Shown here: piece after piece, positions 24,089-32,688 of the stretch
Layout of the letters: each line of letters opens with the position of its first letter
Position numbering within the stretch: position 1 is the first letter of the stretch
Assembly (NCBI GenBank): GCA_964244495.1
Contig: CAXTIU010000006.1
Location: forward strand, 124,001-188,000
Source of the DNA: RH-AL1 sp964244495
GTDB lineage: Bacteria; Pseudomonadota; Alphaproteobacteria; Rhizobiales; Beijerinckiaceae
DNA: 64,000 bases
Direction: 5' to 3'
Made by a program: the position numbers and the translations under genes
Notes under the pieces: generated by a model
Database searches by the model: none
Seen by the model: only the letters and a program-made list of their open reading frames with translations
Told to the model about the DNA's origin: nothing

Positions 24089-25168
24089 CTATCCCGTGCG
24101 GGCGATCGCGTCGGCGAGCACCCCCACCGAGCCGGCGAGCGTTTCCGCCGGCGCGAGCCGTTCCAGCAGCCCGGCCTTGATGTCGGCCAGGAGGCCCGGC
24201 CCCTTGAACACTAGGCCGGAGTAGATCTGCAGCAGGCTCGCGCCCGCCTCGATCTTCGCCCGCGCGGTGACGGCGCTGTCGACGCCGCCGACGCCGACCA
24301 GCGGGAACTGCCGTTCCACCCGCTGGTAGGTCTTGGCGAGCATCCGTGTCGCCAGCGTGAACAGCGGCCGCCCGGACAGGCCGCCAGCCTCGCCGCCGTG
24401 CCGCGCCGCCGCCATCGCGGCGGGGCGGGCGACCGTCGTGTTCGACACGATCATGCCGTCGACGCCGCGCGCGCGCGCCACGCGGACGATGTCGTCGAGT
24501 TCGGCCGACGACAGGTCCGGGGCGATCTTCAGCAGCACCGGCTTGCGGCCGCAGGATGCGGTGGCCGCGTCCCTCGCGTGGAGGACGCGGGCGAGCAGCT
24601 CGTCGAGCGCGTCGGGCTTCTGCAGGTCGCGCAGGTTCGGCGTGTTGGGCGAGGACACGTTGATCGTGAAATAGTCGGCGATCGCGCACAGGGCCTCGAT
24701 GCCGGCGACGTAGTCGGCGGCGCGGTCGCCCGCGTCCTTGTTCGCGCCGACGTTGACGCCGAGCACCGCGGGACCTTTCCGCAACGCGGCGCGGGCGTGG
24801 GCGTGGCCGCGGTTGTTGAAGCCGAAGCGATTGATGACGCCGGCTTGCTCCGGCAGCCGGAACAGGCGCGGCTTGGCGTTGCCGGGCTGCGGGCGCGGCG
24901 TCAGCGTGCCCACCTCCGTGAAGCCGAAGCCGAGCGCGTGCGCCTTGTGGGCGAGCACCCCGTCCTTGTCGAAGCCGGCGGCGAGGCCGAGGGGGTTGGC
25001 GAAGGCGAGCCCGAAGGCCTCGGTCGCGAGGCGCGGGTCGTCCGGCGCCGGCGCCGGCAGCGGCATGAGGGCGAGCGCGCGCAACGTGAGGTCGTGCGCT
25101 CGCTCCGGATCGAGCGCGTGCAGCAACGGGCGGGCGAGCGGCCAGAGTGTGTTCACGGGTCTTGTCAC
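24089..25168 (-). CDS. pyrD: Dihydroorotate dehydrogenase (quinone), class 2
   Basis: 359 residues from GTG 25168, overlapping the stop of the DUF952 gene (GTGA). It oxidises dihydroorotate to orotate with FMN and ubiquinone at the inner membrane. Seen: NPLGLAAGFDKDGVLAHKAH, EVGTLTPRPQPGNAKPRLFR, VINRFGFNNRGH, the class 2 catalytic Ser in FTINVSSPNTPNLRDLQ, KIAPDLSSAELDDIV, and the FMN phosphate site LVGVGGVDSAVTARAKIEAG with LLQIYSGLVFKGP. The N-terminal helical extension (WPLARPLLHALDPERAH) that binds quinone confirms class 2. Confidence 0.96.
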   Translation of the reverse strand: MTRPVNTLWPLARPLLHALDPERAHDLTLRALALMPLPAPAPDDPRLATEAFGLAFANPLGLAAGFDKDGVLAHKAHALGFGFTEVGTLTPRPQPGNAKPRLFRLPEQAGVINRFGFNNRGHAHARAALRKGPAVLGVNVGANKDAGDRAADYVAGIEALCAIADYFTINVSSPNTPNLRDLQKPDALDELLARVLHARDAATASCGRKPVLLKIAPDLSSAELDDIVRVARARGVDGMIVSNTTVARPAAMAAARHGGEAGGLSGRPLFTLATRMLAKTYQRVERQFPLVGVGGVDSAVTARAKIEAGASLLQIYSGLVFKGPGLLADIKAGLLERLAPAETLAGSVGVLADAIARTG

Positions 25169-25503
25169 GCGAGCAGCCCCGCGAGGTTGTGCCCGCCGTC
25201 GGGCTCAAGCGGCAGCGGCTTGACCCACGCGACATCGGCGAGCGGCAGCGACGCGTAAAGGTGGGGGAACAGCGAGCCGCCGCGCGACACCTCCCAACGC
25301 AGCGCGTCGCCGAGCATGCCCGGATCGACGGCGACGAGCAACAGGTCGCGCTGCCCGGCGAAGTGCTTGGCCGCCGTCTCCGCCACCTGGTCGACGGCGG
25401 AAAAGTGGATGAAGCCGTCGGCGAGGTCCACCGGCGCGCCGTCGAAGATCTCGCCGGCGTCACGCCACAGCGAGGCGGGGACGATCTTGTAGATCAGGGA
25501 CAT
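25165..25503 (-). CDS. DUF952 family protein
   Basis: 112 residues from ATG 25503. Starts SLIYKIVPASLWRDA, then GFIHFSAVDQVAETAAKHFA, then LFPHLYASLPLADVAWVKPL, the three signature blocks of DUF952, a compact fold related to glutathione S-transferase-like or ADP-ribosyl transferase-like domains whose role is not settled. It is translationally coupled to pyrD (GTGA overlap), an arrangement common in Hyphomicrobiales. Confidence 0.9.
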   Translation of the reverse strand: MSLIYKIVPASLWRDAGEIFDGAPVDLADGFIHFSAVDQVAETAAKHFAGQRDLLLVAVDPGMLGDALRWEVSRGGSLFPHLYASLPLADVAWVKPLPLEPDGGHNLAGLLA

Positions 25504-25577
25504 GCTGAACCTTCGTTGGGAGCCTCAATCCTTCCTTCTCCCGCCATTGGGAGAAGGAGGTGTCGCAGCTCGATCCG

Positions 25578-27320
25578 TTATGCTCCGGACCCTTGAACCA
25601 ACTCCCCCGCCAGCGCCCGCTCGATCAGCGCCCGCGTCCCGGCGATCCCGTACAGCGCCACGAAGGAGCCGAAGCGCGGGCCTTTAGGCTCGCCGAGCAG
25701 CACTTGGTAGAGCATGCCGAACCATTCGTTCGACACGCCGGGACGCTCCGGCGTCGCGCCCTTGGCGGTGACGTCCTGGTAGCGCGGGATCGGGCGGGCG
25801 ACGTCGTAGAGGGTGGCCTGGATGGTCTCCGCGTCGGTCGTCGCCGGCAGCGTGGCGAGCGCGTCGGACAGCTTGACCAGGGCGTCGCGCTCAACCGCGT
25901 CGGGCAAACGATAGCGCTTCATCGGCGCCACGAAGTCGCGGTAGTAGCGCACGGCGTAGCGCACCAGCGCGTCGATGCGGGGGTGGGTGGCCGGGGTCAC
26001 GTCCGGGGCGTAGCGCTCCAGGAAGCCCCAGAGCACGGCGGGGTCGGCGCTGTTGGCGACGGTGGCGAGGTTGAGCAGCATCGCGAAGGAGACGGTGGTG
26101 GTGCCCGAGCCGGCCGCCAGCACCTCGGGTGCCGGCGGGTGACCGTCGTGCAGGTGCCACACCGGGTTGCCGAGGAGCGCCTTGGCGTCCTGGCCGGTCG
26201 CCTGCCTCTCGGCCGCGTCGAGGAAGGCGAGGTACTCGTCGACGGAGCGCGGGATGACGTCGAAGTGCAGCTTCTTCGCCTCCTTCGGCCGCTGGTACAT
26301 GAACAGGGCGAGGCTCTCGGGGCTGGCATACTCCAACCATCGCTCGATCGTCAGCCCGTTGCCCTTGGACTTCGAGATCTTGTGGCCCTGCTCGTCGAGG
26401 AACAGCTCGTAGTTGAAGCCGTCCGGCGGCGTGCCGCCCAGCGCGCGCACGATCCGGCCGGACAGCTTGACGGAGTCGATCAGGTCCTTGCCGGCCATCT
26501 CGTAGTCGACGCCCAAGGCATACCAGCGCATCGCCCAGTCCGGCTTCCATTGCAGCTTGGCGTGGCCGCCGGTGACGGGCGTGGTGAAAGGCTCGCCGGT
26601 CGCCGGATCGCGCCAACTGATGGTGCCCGCCTCGGCGTCGACGCCCTCCAGCGGCACCTGCATGACGTGACCGGTGTGCGGATGGAGCGGCAGGAACGGC
26701 GAGTAGGTCGCCGCGCGCTCCTCGCGGAAGGTCGGCAGCATGATCGCCATCACCGCGTCGAGGGTGCGCAGCATGTGCAGCAGCGCCGCGTCGAAGCGGC
26801 CGGACGTGTAATAGTCGGTGGCGGAGGCGAACTCGTAGTCGAAGCCGAAACTGTCGAGGAAGGCGCGCAGCCGGGCGTTGTTGTGGGCGCCGAAGCTCTC
26901 GTGCGTGCCGAAAGGGTCCGGCACGCGGGTCAGCGGCTTGTTGAGGTTGGCGGTGAGCAGTTCGCGGTTCGGCACGTTGTCCGGCACCTTGCGCAGCCCG
27001 TCCATGTCGTCCGAGAAGGCCAGCAGCCGCGTCGGAACCATGTTGCCGGTCAGCACCCGGAAGGCGTGGCGCACCATGGCGGTGCGGGCGACCTCGCCGA
27101 ATGTGCCGATGTGCGGCAGCCCCGAGGGCCCGTAGCCGGTCTCGAACAGCACCTCGCGCCGCCCCGTGCGCTCCACGCGGGCGACGATCTTGCGCGCCTC
27201 CTCGAACGGCCAAGCCTTGGCGTTCGCCAGGAGATCCTTGGCATCGGCGAGGAGATGCGGCTCGATGGCCAGCATGGTGACCGAGCCGGGATGAGCGGCC
27301 GAAGCGGCGGCGGAGGACAT
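25578..27320 (-). CDS. lysS: Lysyl-tRNA synthetase, class I
   Basis: 580 residues from ATG 27320. It charges tRNA-Lys. Class I signature HIGH is in GYGPSGLPHIGTFGEVART and the KMSKS loop is EQGHKISKSKGNGLTIE. Other family blocks: LLAFSDDMDGLRKVPDNVP, FGFDYEFASATDYYTSGRF, LQWKPDWAMRWYALGVDYEM and AGKDLIDSVKLSGRI. Class I LysRS is the archaeal-type enzyme used by most alphaproteobacteria in place of the class II enzyme; length is slightly over the usual ~530-550. The first ~15 residues are Ala/Ser-rich, and a downstream ATG at 27275 is an alternative start. Confidence 0.96.
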   Translation of the reverse strand: MSSAAASAAHPGSVTMLAIEPHLLADAKDLLANAKAWPFEEARKIVARVERTGRREVLFETGYGPSGLPHIGTFGEVARTAMVRHAFRVLTGNMVPTRLLAFSDDMDGLRKVPDNVPNRELLTANLNKPLTRVPDPFGTHESFGAHNNARLRAFLDSFGFDYEFASATDYYTSGRFDAALLHMLRTLDAVMAIMLPTFREERAATYSPFLPLHPHTGHVMQVPLEGVDAEAGTISWRDPATGEPFTTPVTGGHAKLQWKPDWAMRWYALGVDYEMAGKDLIDSVKLSGRIVRALGGTPPDGFNYELFLDEQGHKISKSKGNGLTIERWLEYASPESLALFMYQRPKEAKKLHFDVIPRSVDEYLAFLDAAERQATGQDAKALLGNPVWHLHDGHPPAPEVLAAGSGTTTVSFAMLLNLATVANSADPAVLWGFLERYAPDVTPATHPRIDALVRYAVRYYRDFVAPMKRYRLPDAVERDALVKLSDALATLPATTDAETIQATLYDVARPIPRYQDVTAKGATPERPGVSNEWFGMLYQVLLGEPKGPRFGSFVALYGIAGTRALIERALAGELVQGSGA

Positions 27321-27522
27321 GAACGATCCGGGTTAGCCACAAGACCGGCAAGGCTTGCGTGACATACGAGCAGCAGGCGCACCCTAAAAAGGCACGCATG
27401 GCCCGTCAAATGCGTGTCATGAAGTCGATGCCATATTGCGGTCCGGCACCATCGGCGCCATAGTTTCCTGCGGGCTCCCTCGTATTTAGAGCCTGCTTCC
27501 CCACAAATCAAAGGCACCAGGA

Positions 27523-27951
27523 TTGGCACGATTAGCAGATGTCGGCTTCGCCGAACGGCGGGAGTCCGCCGCCAATAAACGCATGGAATTGATGAAGAAG
27601 ATGCAGGAGCGGCTGGCCAGCCCGGATATCGAGGCCAAGCTCGCCGAGCGGCGCGCCATCGTCGAAGCCCGCAACCAGCGCCTAGCCGAGAAGGAAGAAC
27701 TCCGCCGACAGGAGGAGGCCAGGCTCGCCGCGCTCCGTGCTGAGGAAGAGGCCAAGCTCGAAGCCGAGCGCGAGATCGAGCGGCAGCGCCTGGAAGCCGA
27801 GCGCCTCGCCGAGGAGAAGCGCCTGGAAGAAGAGCGCGCCGCCTACGCCGCCAACGCCACCGCCCGCGCCAGCCGCGTGCTGGCCGAACTCGCCGAGGCC
27901 AAGGCCAAGCGGGACGCCCGCTACGCCGCCCGCAAAGCCCGTAAAGCCTGA
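27523..27951 (+). CDS. DUF6481-like coiled-coil protein
   Basis: 142 residues from TTG 27523. After a short head (DVGFAERRESAANKRMELMK) nearly the whole protein is a charged coiled coil of Glu, Arg, Lys and Ala (EEAKLEAEREIERQRLEAER and similar), ending RDARYAARKARKA. The head 'FAERR..A...K..LL.K' and overall composition match DUF6481 proteins of alphaproteobacteria. No ATG fits; AAAGG lies about 9 bases upstream of the TTG. A structural or nucleic-acid-binding role is possible; the basic C terminus supports binding to RNA or DNA, but function is unknown. Confidence 0.7.
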   Translation: MARLADVGFAERRESAANKRMELMKKMQERLASPDIEAKLAERRAIVEARNQRLAEKEELRRQEEARLAALRAEEEAKLEAEREIERQRLEAERLAEEKRLEEERAAYAANATARASRVLAELAEAKAKRDARYAARKARKA

Positions 27952-27991
27952 CACCGGCGAGGCCTGACGGCCGGGTCCGATCGATCAAGGC

Positions 27992-28720
27992 TCAGCTCGT
28001 TGAGTCTTCCATCGGGGCCGCGTCTTTCACCAAAGCCAGGAGCGCCGGCTCGTCCGGCGTGTCCGCTACCGCGATCCTCGCGCAGCCGACATCGCGCAAC
28101 GGCGCCGCGACATCCTCAGACAGGCAGAAATGGGCGAGTCGGCCCAGGTCGAGCTGATCCCGCCGCGCGAGGTCGACGAAGAGCGACGCGCTACGTCGGG
28201 AGAAATGCAACACGCCCTCGATCCGGGCCGCCCGCAGCGCCTCGACGACCGATGGCTCAAGGGCGTCGACCACCCCTGCCTGATAGGCTTCCACGACGTC
28301 GAGCGTTCGACCGAGGATCGCGAACGCGTTCTCCAGGTCGGGCTTGCGGTCGCGGCCGGCGATGTAGACGAGGCGTCGCACTTGCCGCGACAGGTCTGGG
28401 ATGGCGACGGCGAGATCCGTCGCGTTCATGGCGACGACGCTTGGTCCGAGGAACCCATGCTCGCGCGCGGTTGCCGCCGTCCGTTGCCCGACGAGCAGCA
28501 GCGGCATCAGCCGGCGCGTTTCCGGCGTTGGCCAGCCATCGAGGGCGGCGAAGGCGTGCCCGCTGGTCGCGACCAGCGCGTCGACGACGCCGGGTGGTCT
28601 CGTGGCACCCGTGGGAACGACGGCGATCACGGGCGACACCGACACCTGATGCCCTTCCTCGGCGAGTCGCAGCCGCGTGCGTGCCGCGTCGTCCCGCGCC
28701 CGCGTCAGGAGGAGGTGCAC
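27992..28720 (-). CDS. hemD: Uroporphyrinogen-III synthase
   Basis: 242 residues from GTG 28720, four bases behind the hemC stop. The family is poorly conserved, but several marks fit: the opening LLLTRARDDAARTRLRLAEE, the first-domain ALVATSGHAFAALDG, LLVGQRTAATAREHGF, and LVYIAGRDRKPDLENAF with EAYQAGVVDALEPSVVEALR, then GVLHFSRRSASLFVDLA. It closes and inverts ring D of hydroxymethylbilane. Operon with hemC is the strongest support. The hemX/hemY-type genes that follow hemD in many relatives are absent; a coiled-coil gene on the other strand is next. Confidence 0.9.
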   Translation of the reverse strand: MHLLLTRARDDAARTRLRLAEEGHQVSVSPVIAVVPTGATRPPGVVDALVATSGHAFAALDGWPTPETRRLMPLLLVGQRTAATAREHGFLGPSVVAMNATDLAVAIPDLSRQVRRLVYIAGRDRKPDLENAFAILGRTLDVVEAYQAGVVDALEPSVVEALRAARIEGVLHFSRRSASLFVDLARRDQLDLGRLAHFCLSEDVAAPLRDVGCARIAVADTPDEPALLALVKDAAPMEDSTS

Positions 28721-28724
28721 CGCG

Positions 28725-29651
28725 CTAGTCCGCGAAGAAGCCGGTCGGCAGGCGGGCCTTGATCGCCTCGCCGGCGGTGCGGCCGATCAGGGCGGCGTCC
28801 CCGGCCTCGCCGTACATCGCCTCGTCGTAGGCCTCCGATCCGTCCGGCCGCAGCACGGTGCCGCGCAGGGTCAGCTGATGGCCGTCGAGCGTGGCGTGGA
28901 CGCCGATCGGCGTGCGGCAGGAACCGTCCAGCGCCCCGAGGAACGCCCGCTCCGCCGCGAGCGAGACGCCGGTCGCGGCGCACAGGATCGGCGCGAGCAG
29001 CGCGGCCACGTCGACGTCGCCGGCGCGCGCGGTGATGGCGATCGCGCCCTGGCCCGCCGCCGGCAGGAAGTCCTCGACCGGGATCACGTATGTCGCGTGG
29101 TCCTCCAACCCGAGGCGGCGCAGGCCGGCCAGCGCCAGCAGCGTTCCGGCGAACGCGCCCTCCCCGACCTTGCGCAACCGGGTCTGCACGTTGCCGCGCA
29201 GCAGGGCGGTGTGGATGTCCGGCCGCATCCGCCGCAGCATCGCGCCGCGCCGCAGCGAGGCGGTGCCGACGGTCGCCCCGGCCGGCAGCTCGCGCGGGCT
29301 CGGCGCGACCGGCGAGATCCACGCGTCGCGCACGTCCTCGCGCGGCAGGTAGCCGGCGATGGCGATGGTATCCGGCAGCACCGTCGGCAGGTCCTTCGCC
29401 GAATGCACCGCCACGTCGATGGCGCCGTCGATGAGGGCGGTGTCGAGTTCCTTGGTGAACAGCCCCTTGCCGCCGGCCTCCGACAGCGGCCTGTCCTGGA
29501 TCGCGTCGCCGGTCACCTTGACGATGACGATCGCGACCCGTCCCTCGTCGAGCCCATGGGCCTCGCGGATCCTGTCGCGGGCCTGATGCGCCTGCGCCAG
29601 GGCCAACGGGCTGCCGCGCGTGCCGATGCGGAGGGGCGAGGAGCGATCCAT
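28725..29651 (-). CDS. hemC: Porphobilinogen deaminase (hydroxymethylbilane synthase)
   Basis: 308 residues from ATG 29651. It polymerises four porphobilinogens. Seen: LRIGTRGSPLALAQAHQARD at the start, GGKGLFTKELDTALIDGAID, the catalytic Asp in VAVHSAKDLPTVLP, GTASLRRGAMLRRMRPD, LLRGNVQTRLRKV and the cofactor-binding Cys in LGALDGSCRTPIGVHA. Length is normal. It is divergent from tsaD, as in many alphaproteobacteria, with one small gene between them. Confidence 0.97.
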   Translation of the reverse strand: MDRSSPLRIGTRGSPLALAQAHQARDRIREAHGLDEGRVAIVIVKVTGDAIQDRPLSEAGGKGLFTKELDTALIDGAIDVAVHSAKDLPTVLPDTIAIAGYLPREDVRDAWISPVAPSPRELPAGATVGTASLRRGAMLRRMRPDIHTALLRGNVQTRLRKVGEGAFAGTLLALAGLRRLGLEDHATYVIPVEDFLPAAGQGAIAITARAGDVDVAALLAPILCAATGVSLAAERAFLGALDGSCRTPIGVHATLDGHQLTLRGTVLRPDGSEAYDEAMYGEAGDAALIGRTAGEAIKARLPTGFFAD

Positions 29652-29709
29652 AGCGAGGTCCCGGTACTAGGAAGGCTTTCCTATCGTGTGTTGCCGGCGG
29701 GCGGAAGTC

Positions 29710-30057
29710 CTAGCCCTCCAGCGATGCCGGTGGCGACCGCCGCCCGTCGAGCGCCGCGAACCAGGCGGCGTAGCGCGTGTTCTTCGCCATGCGGCGGGTC
29801 TCGTCGGGCGCGCCGTCGTCCCACCACACCGGGCCTCGCTCGCCGAGCGCTCGCTTGGCGGCATCGACACCAGCGCGGGCCTGCGCCATGCCAGTCCCAC
29901 CGCGCTTGGCGACGGCGACGGCGCGACGGGCCGCCATCAGCGCCACGACGAGGTCGGCGCGCACCGCCAAGTCCAAGGCCGGGTTGGAACGGCGCCACAG
30001 CCGCCCGCGCACCACGAAGTAGCGGCCGTCCGGCGTCACGGGGTATCGGTCGTCCAT
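29710..30057 (-). CDS. Conserved small protein (often labelled 'biopolymer transporter Tol')
   Basis: 115 residues from ATG 30057. Begins DDRYPVTPDGRYFVVRGRLW and RRSNPALD, has a helical Ala/Arg-rich middle, and ends in KRALGERGPVWWDDGAPDET followed by KNTRYAAWFAAL. These blocks are shared by a widespread alphaproteobacterial family whose database name refers to Tol transport without evidence in the sequence: there is no membrane segment or signal. Its 5' end faces tsaD with 59 bases between. Function unknown. Confidence 0.75.
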   Translation of the reverse strand: MDDRYPVTPDGRYFVVRGRLWRRSNPALDLAVRADLVVALMAARRAVAVAKRGGTGMAQARAGVDAAKRALGERGPVWWDDGAPDETRRMAKNTRYAAWFAALDGRRSPPASLEG

Positions 30058-30116
30058 TTGCCCCTCGAACCCGCGCCCCGTTGCGCCTATGCTCGACCCT
30101 TGGAGCGGAGCCGTCC

Positions 30117-31175
30117 ATGCGTGTGCTGGGAATCGAGACCACCTGCGACGAAACGGCGGCGGCGATCGTCGAGCGGCGGCCGGACGGCGCGGCGGCCATC
30201 CTCTCCAACGAGATCATGAGCCAGATCAAGCAGCACGCGGCCTACGGCGGCGTGGTGCCCGAGATCGCCGCCCGCGCCCACGTCGAGGTGCTGGACCGGC
30301 TGATCGGCCGCGCCGTCGCCAAGGCGGGCATGAAGATGCGCGAGATCGACGCGGTCGCCGCCGCCGCCGGGCCGGGGCTGATCGGCGGCGTGATCGTCGG
30401 CCTCACCGCCGGCAAGGCGATGGCGCTGGCGCTGCGCAAGCCGTTCGTCGCGGTCAACCACCTGGAGGCCCACGCGCTGACGGCGCGGCTCACCGACGGC
30501 GTGCCGTTCCCCTACCTGCTGCTCCTCGTGTCCGGCGGCCACACCCAGCTCGTCGCGGTGCGCGGCGTCGGTGACTATGTCAGGCTCGGTGCCACCCTCG
30601 ACGACGCGGTCGGCGAGGCCTTCGACAAGGTCGCCAAGCTGCTCGGCCTATCCTACCCCGGAGGCCCGCTCGTCGAGCGCCACGCCGCCGAGGGCGACCC
30701 CGAGCGCTTCGCCTTCCCGCGCCCGATGATGGGGCGGCCGAAGCCCGACTTCTCGCTGTCCGGCCTGAAGACGGCGGTGCGGCTCGAAGCCGAGAAGACC
30801 GCGCCGCTGACCGCGACCGACGTCAACGACCTGTGCGCCTCGTTCCAGGCGGCGGTGGTCGACACGATCGTCGACCGCGTGCGGGCGGCGACGCGGCTGT
30901 TCCGCGAGCGGGTCGCGCCGTGCGAGACGATCGTCGCGGCGGGTGGGGTGGCGGCCAACGACGCGATCCGCCGCGCGCTGGCGCGCTACTGCGGCGAGGC
31001 CGGCGTCAGGCTGGTGGTGCCGGAGCCCAGGCTCTGCACGGACAACGGCGCGATGATCGCCTGGGCCGGCATCGAGCGCCTTGGCCTGGGGCTCACCGAC
31101 GACATGACCTTCGCCGCCCGGCCGCGCTGGCCGCTCGACGCGAGCGCGGAGGCGGTGCACCACGGCAAGGCGTGA
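30117..31175 (+). CDS. tsaD: tRNA t6A37 threonylcarbamoyltransferase
   Basis: 352 residues from ATG 30117; the far longer in-frame extension upstream is antisense to hemC and not coding. It transfers the threonylcarbamoyl group to A37 of ANN-decoding tRNAs, working with TsaB, TsaC and TsaE. Seen: VLGIETTCDETAAAIVE, GGVVPEIAARAHVEVLDRLI with a metal-binding His, VNHLEAHALTARL with two more, LLLVSGGHTQLVAV, TLDDAVGEAFDKVAKLLGL, YPGGPLVE, and CTDNGAMIAWAG near the end. Full length. Confidence 0.97.
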   Translation: MRVLGIETTCDETAAAIVERRPDGAAAILSNEIMSQIKQHAAYGGVVPEIAARAHVEVLDRLIGRAVAKAGMKMREIDAVAAAAGPGLIGGVIVGLTAGKAMALALRKPFVAVNHLEAHALTARLTDGVPFPYLLLLVSGGHTQLVAVRGVGDYVRLGATLDDAVGEAFDKVAKLLGLSYPGGPLVERHAAEGDPERFAFPRPMMGRPKPDFSLSGLKTAVRLEAEKTAPLTATDVNDLCASFQAAVVDTIVDRVRAATRLFRERVAPCETIVAAGGVAANDAIRRALARYCGEAGVRLVVPEPRLCTDNGAMIAWAGIERLGLGLTDDMTFAARPRWPLDASAEAVHHGKA

Positions 31176-31236
31176 GGGGCCTCGCCAAGCCCGTAGGATT
31201 CATAGTTACGACTTCACGCACGGGGACTGACCGCTA

Positions 31237-31620
31237 ATGCAAGTGACGTTGCTGCTTCTAATGACTTTGGCGGCACCGACCGCCAATGAGGAGGCTTCAC
31301 AGCGCGCCGCCGAACATTGCAGCGCAGTCGCCCTGACCCGTTTCGCAGTGTCTTCGACAGATCCAGCTGCTGACATGGCCAAGGCCTCTTTTCAAGCCTG
31401 CTCCAATGAATGGGAGCTGGTAATCGGGCAACTAGCAACTCGTCTGGCAGCAGATCCAGACACGCAAGACGCCGAGCGCATTCACGAGCATTTCACAGGT
31501 GAGAAGCCCAACCCATTACTGTCCGTTCGCGTCGCCACGGAAGTGACGCACGACGCCTGGATTAGACAAACCAAAACCTTCGTTTTCATCGCGAGAGCGC
31601 GGGCTCACGAAGGAAAGTGA
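31237..31620 (+). CDS. Small secreted protein of unknown function, AT-richer
   Basis: 127 residues from ATG 31237. A short signal peptide (MQVTLLLLMTLAAPTA) precedes a mature part with two Cys (EHCSAVALTRF, QACSNEWELV) and helical segments. Base composition (31190-31620) is visibly lower in GC and uses codons unlike the neighbours, which points to transfer from elsewhere. It splits tsaD from gpsA, adjacent in many relatives, and its end runs up to the ribosome site of gpsA. No good ribosome site of its own is seen. No family recognised. Confidence 0.5.
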   Translation: MQVTLLLLMTLAAPTANEEASQRAAEHCSAVALTRFAVSSTDPAADMAKASFQACSNEWELVIGQLATRLAADPDTQDAERIHEHFTGEKPNPLLSVRVATEVTHDAWIRQTKTFVFIARARAHEGK

Positions 31621-31631
31621 AAGGAGCGACC

Positions 31632-32624
31632 TTGCGCCGGATCGCGGTTCTCGGCGGAGGGGCCTGGGGCACGGCGCTCGCCAACCTGGCGGCGCGCGCC
31701 GGCGCCGGCGTCGACCTGTGGGCGCGCGAGCCGGACCACGTGGCGGAGATGGTGGCGACCGGCGTCAACGCGCGCCGCCTCCCCGGCATCCCCTTCGTGG
31801 CCGGCGTGCGGCCGACCGGCGACCTCGCGGTGCTCGGGGCGGCCGACATCATGCTGCTGGCGGTGCCGGCGCAAGCGGTCCGCGCGGCCGGCGACCTCGC
31901 TAGGCCGCACCTCGCGCGCGGCGTCCCGGTGGTCGTCTGCGCCAAGGGCATCGAGCGCGCCACCGGCCTGTTCATGAGCGAGGTGGTCGCCGCCGTGCTG
32001 CCGGATCACCCGCCGGCGGTCCTGTCGGGTCCCTCCTTCGCGGAGGATGTCGCGCGCGGCCTGCCGACCGCCGTGACGCTGGCCGCCGGCACGACGCAGG
32101 CCGCCGAGGCGCTGGCGGCGGCGCTCGCCGCGCCCTGGTTCAGGCTCTACCATTCCGCCGATATCCGCGGCGTCGAGATCGGGGGCGCCACCAAGAACGT
32201 GCTGGCGATCGCCAGCGGGATCAGTGCCGGCAAGGGGTTCGGGGCCAGCGCCGCCGCCGCCCTGCTGGCGCGCGGCTTCGCGGAGCTGACCCGCTTCGCG
32301 GTCCGTCACGGCGCCGCGCCCGGCACGCTGACCGGCCTGTCCGGCCTCGGCGACCTCGTCCTCACCTGCGGGTCGCGGCAATCGCGCAACTTCTCGCTCG
32401 GGCACGCGCTCGGCGAGGGCCTGACGCTCGACGCGGCACTCGCCCGGGTCGGGACGGCGGAAGGCGCGCAGACTTGCGCGATCCTGTGCGACCTCGCCGC
32501 CAGGGCCGGGGTCGACATGCCGATCGCCCGAGCCGTCGACGCGGTGCTGGCCGGACGCGCCAGCGTCGACACGACCATCGGCGAGCTGCTGGCGCGGCCC
32601 GCCAAGCCCGAAGCGGCGGGCTGA
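31632..32624 (+). CDS. gpsA: Glycerol-3-phosphate dehydrogenase [NAD(P)+]
   Basis: 330 residues from TTG 31632, chosen because AGGAG lies five bases upstream and the sequence then begins at once with the Rossmann strand RRIAVLGGGAWGTALANLAA; a GTG at 31617 would place that ribosome site inside the gene. It reduces dihydroxyacetone phosphate to sn-glycerol 3-phosphate for phospholipids. Seen: VPVVVCAKGIERATGLFMSE, AVLSGPSFAEDVARGLPTAV, IGGATKNVLAIASGI with the catalytic Lys, and LSGLGDLVLTCGSRQSRNF. Confidence 0.96.
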   Translation: MRRIAVLGGGAWGTALANLAARAGAGVDLWAREPDHVAEMVATGVNARRLPGIPFVAGVRPTGDLAVLGAADIMLLAVPAQAVRAAGDLARPHLARGVPVVVCAKGIERATGLFMSEVVAAVLPDHPPAVLSGPSFAEDVARGLPTAVTLAAGTTQAAEALAAALAAPWFRLYHSADIRGVEIGGATKNVLAIASGISAGKGFGASAAAALLARGFAELTRFAVRHGAAPGTLTGLSGLGDLVLTCGSRQSRNFSLGHALGEGLTLDAALARVGTAEGAQTCAILCDLAARAGVDMPIARAVDAVLAGRASVDTTIGELLARPAKPEAAG

Positions 32625-32688
32625 CGCGCCATCCCCGCTCAAGCTTGCCGTTGGACGATCGCGGGCGGGATCGGGAAGGGCGAAGGCG

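Noticed and set aside
28677..30116. 480-codon in-frame extension upstream of tsaD
   Set aside because: It runs antisense across hemC; TsaD begins normally at ATG 30117 and the extension is low-complexity Arg/Gly.
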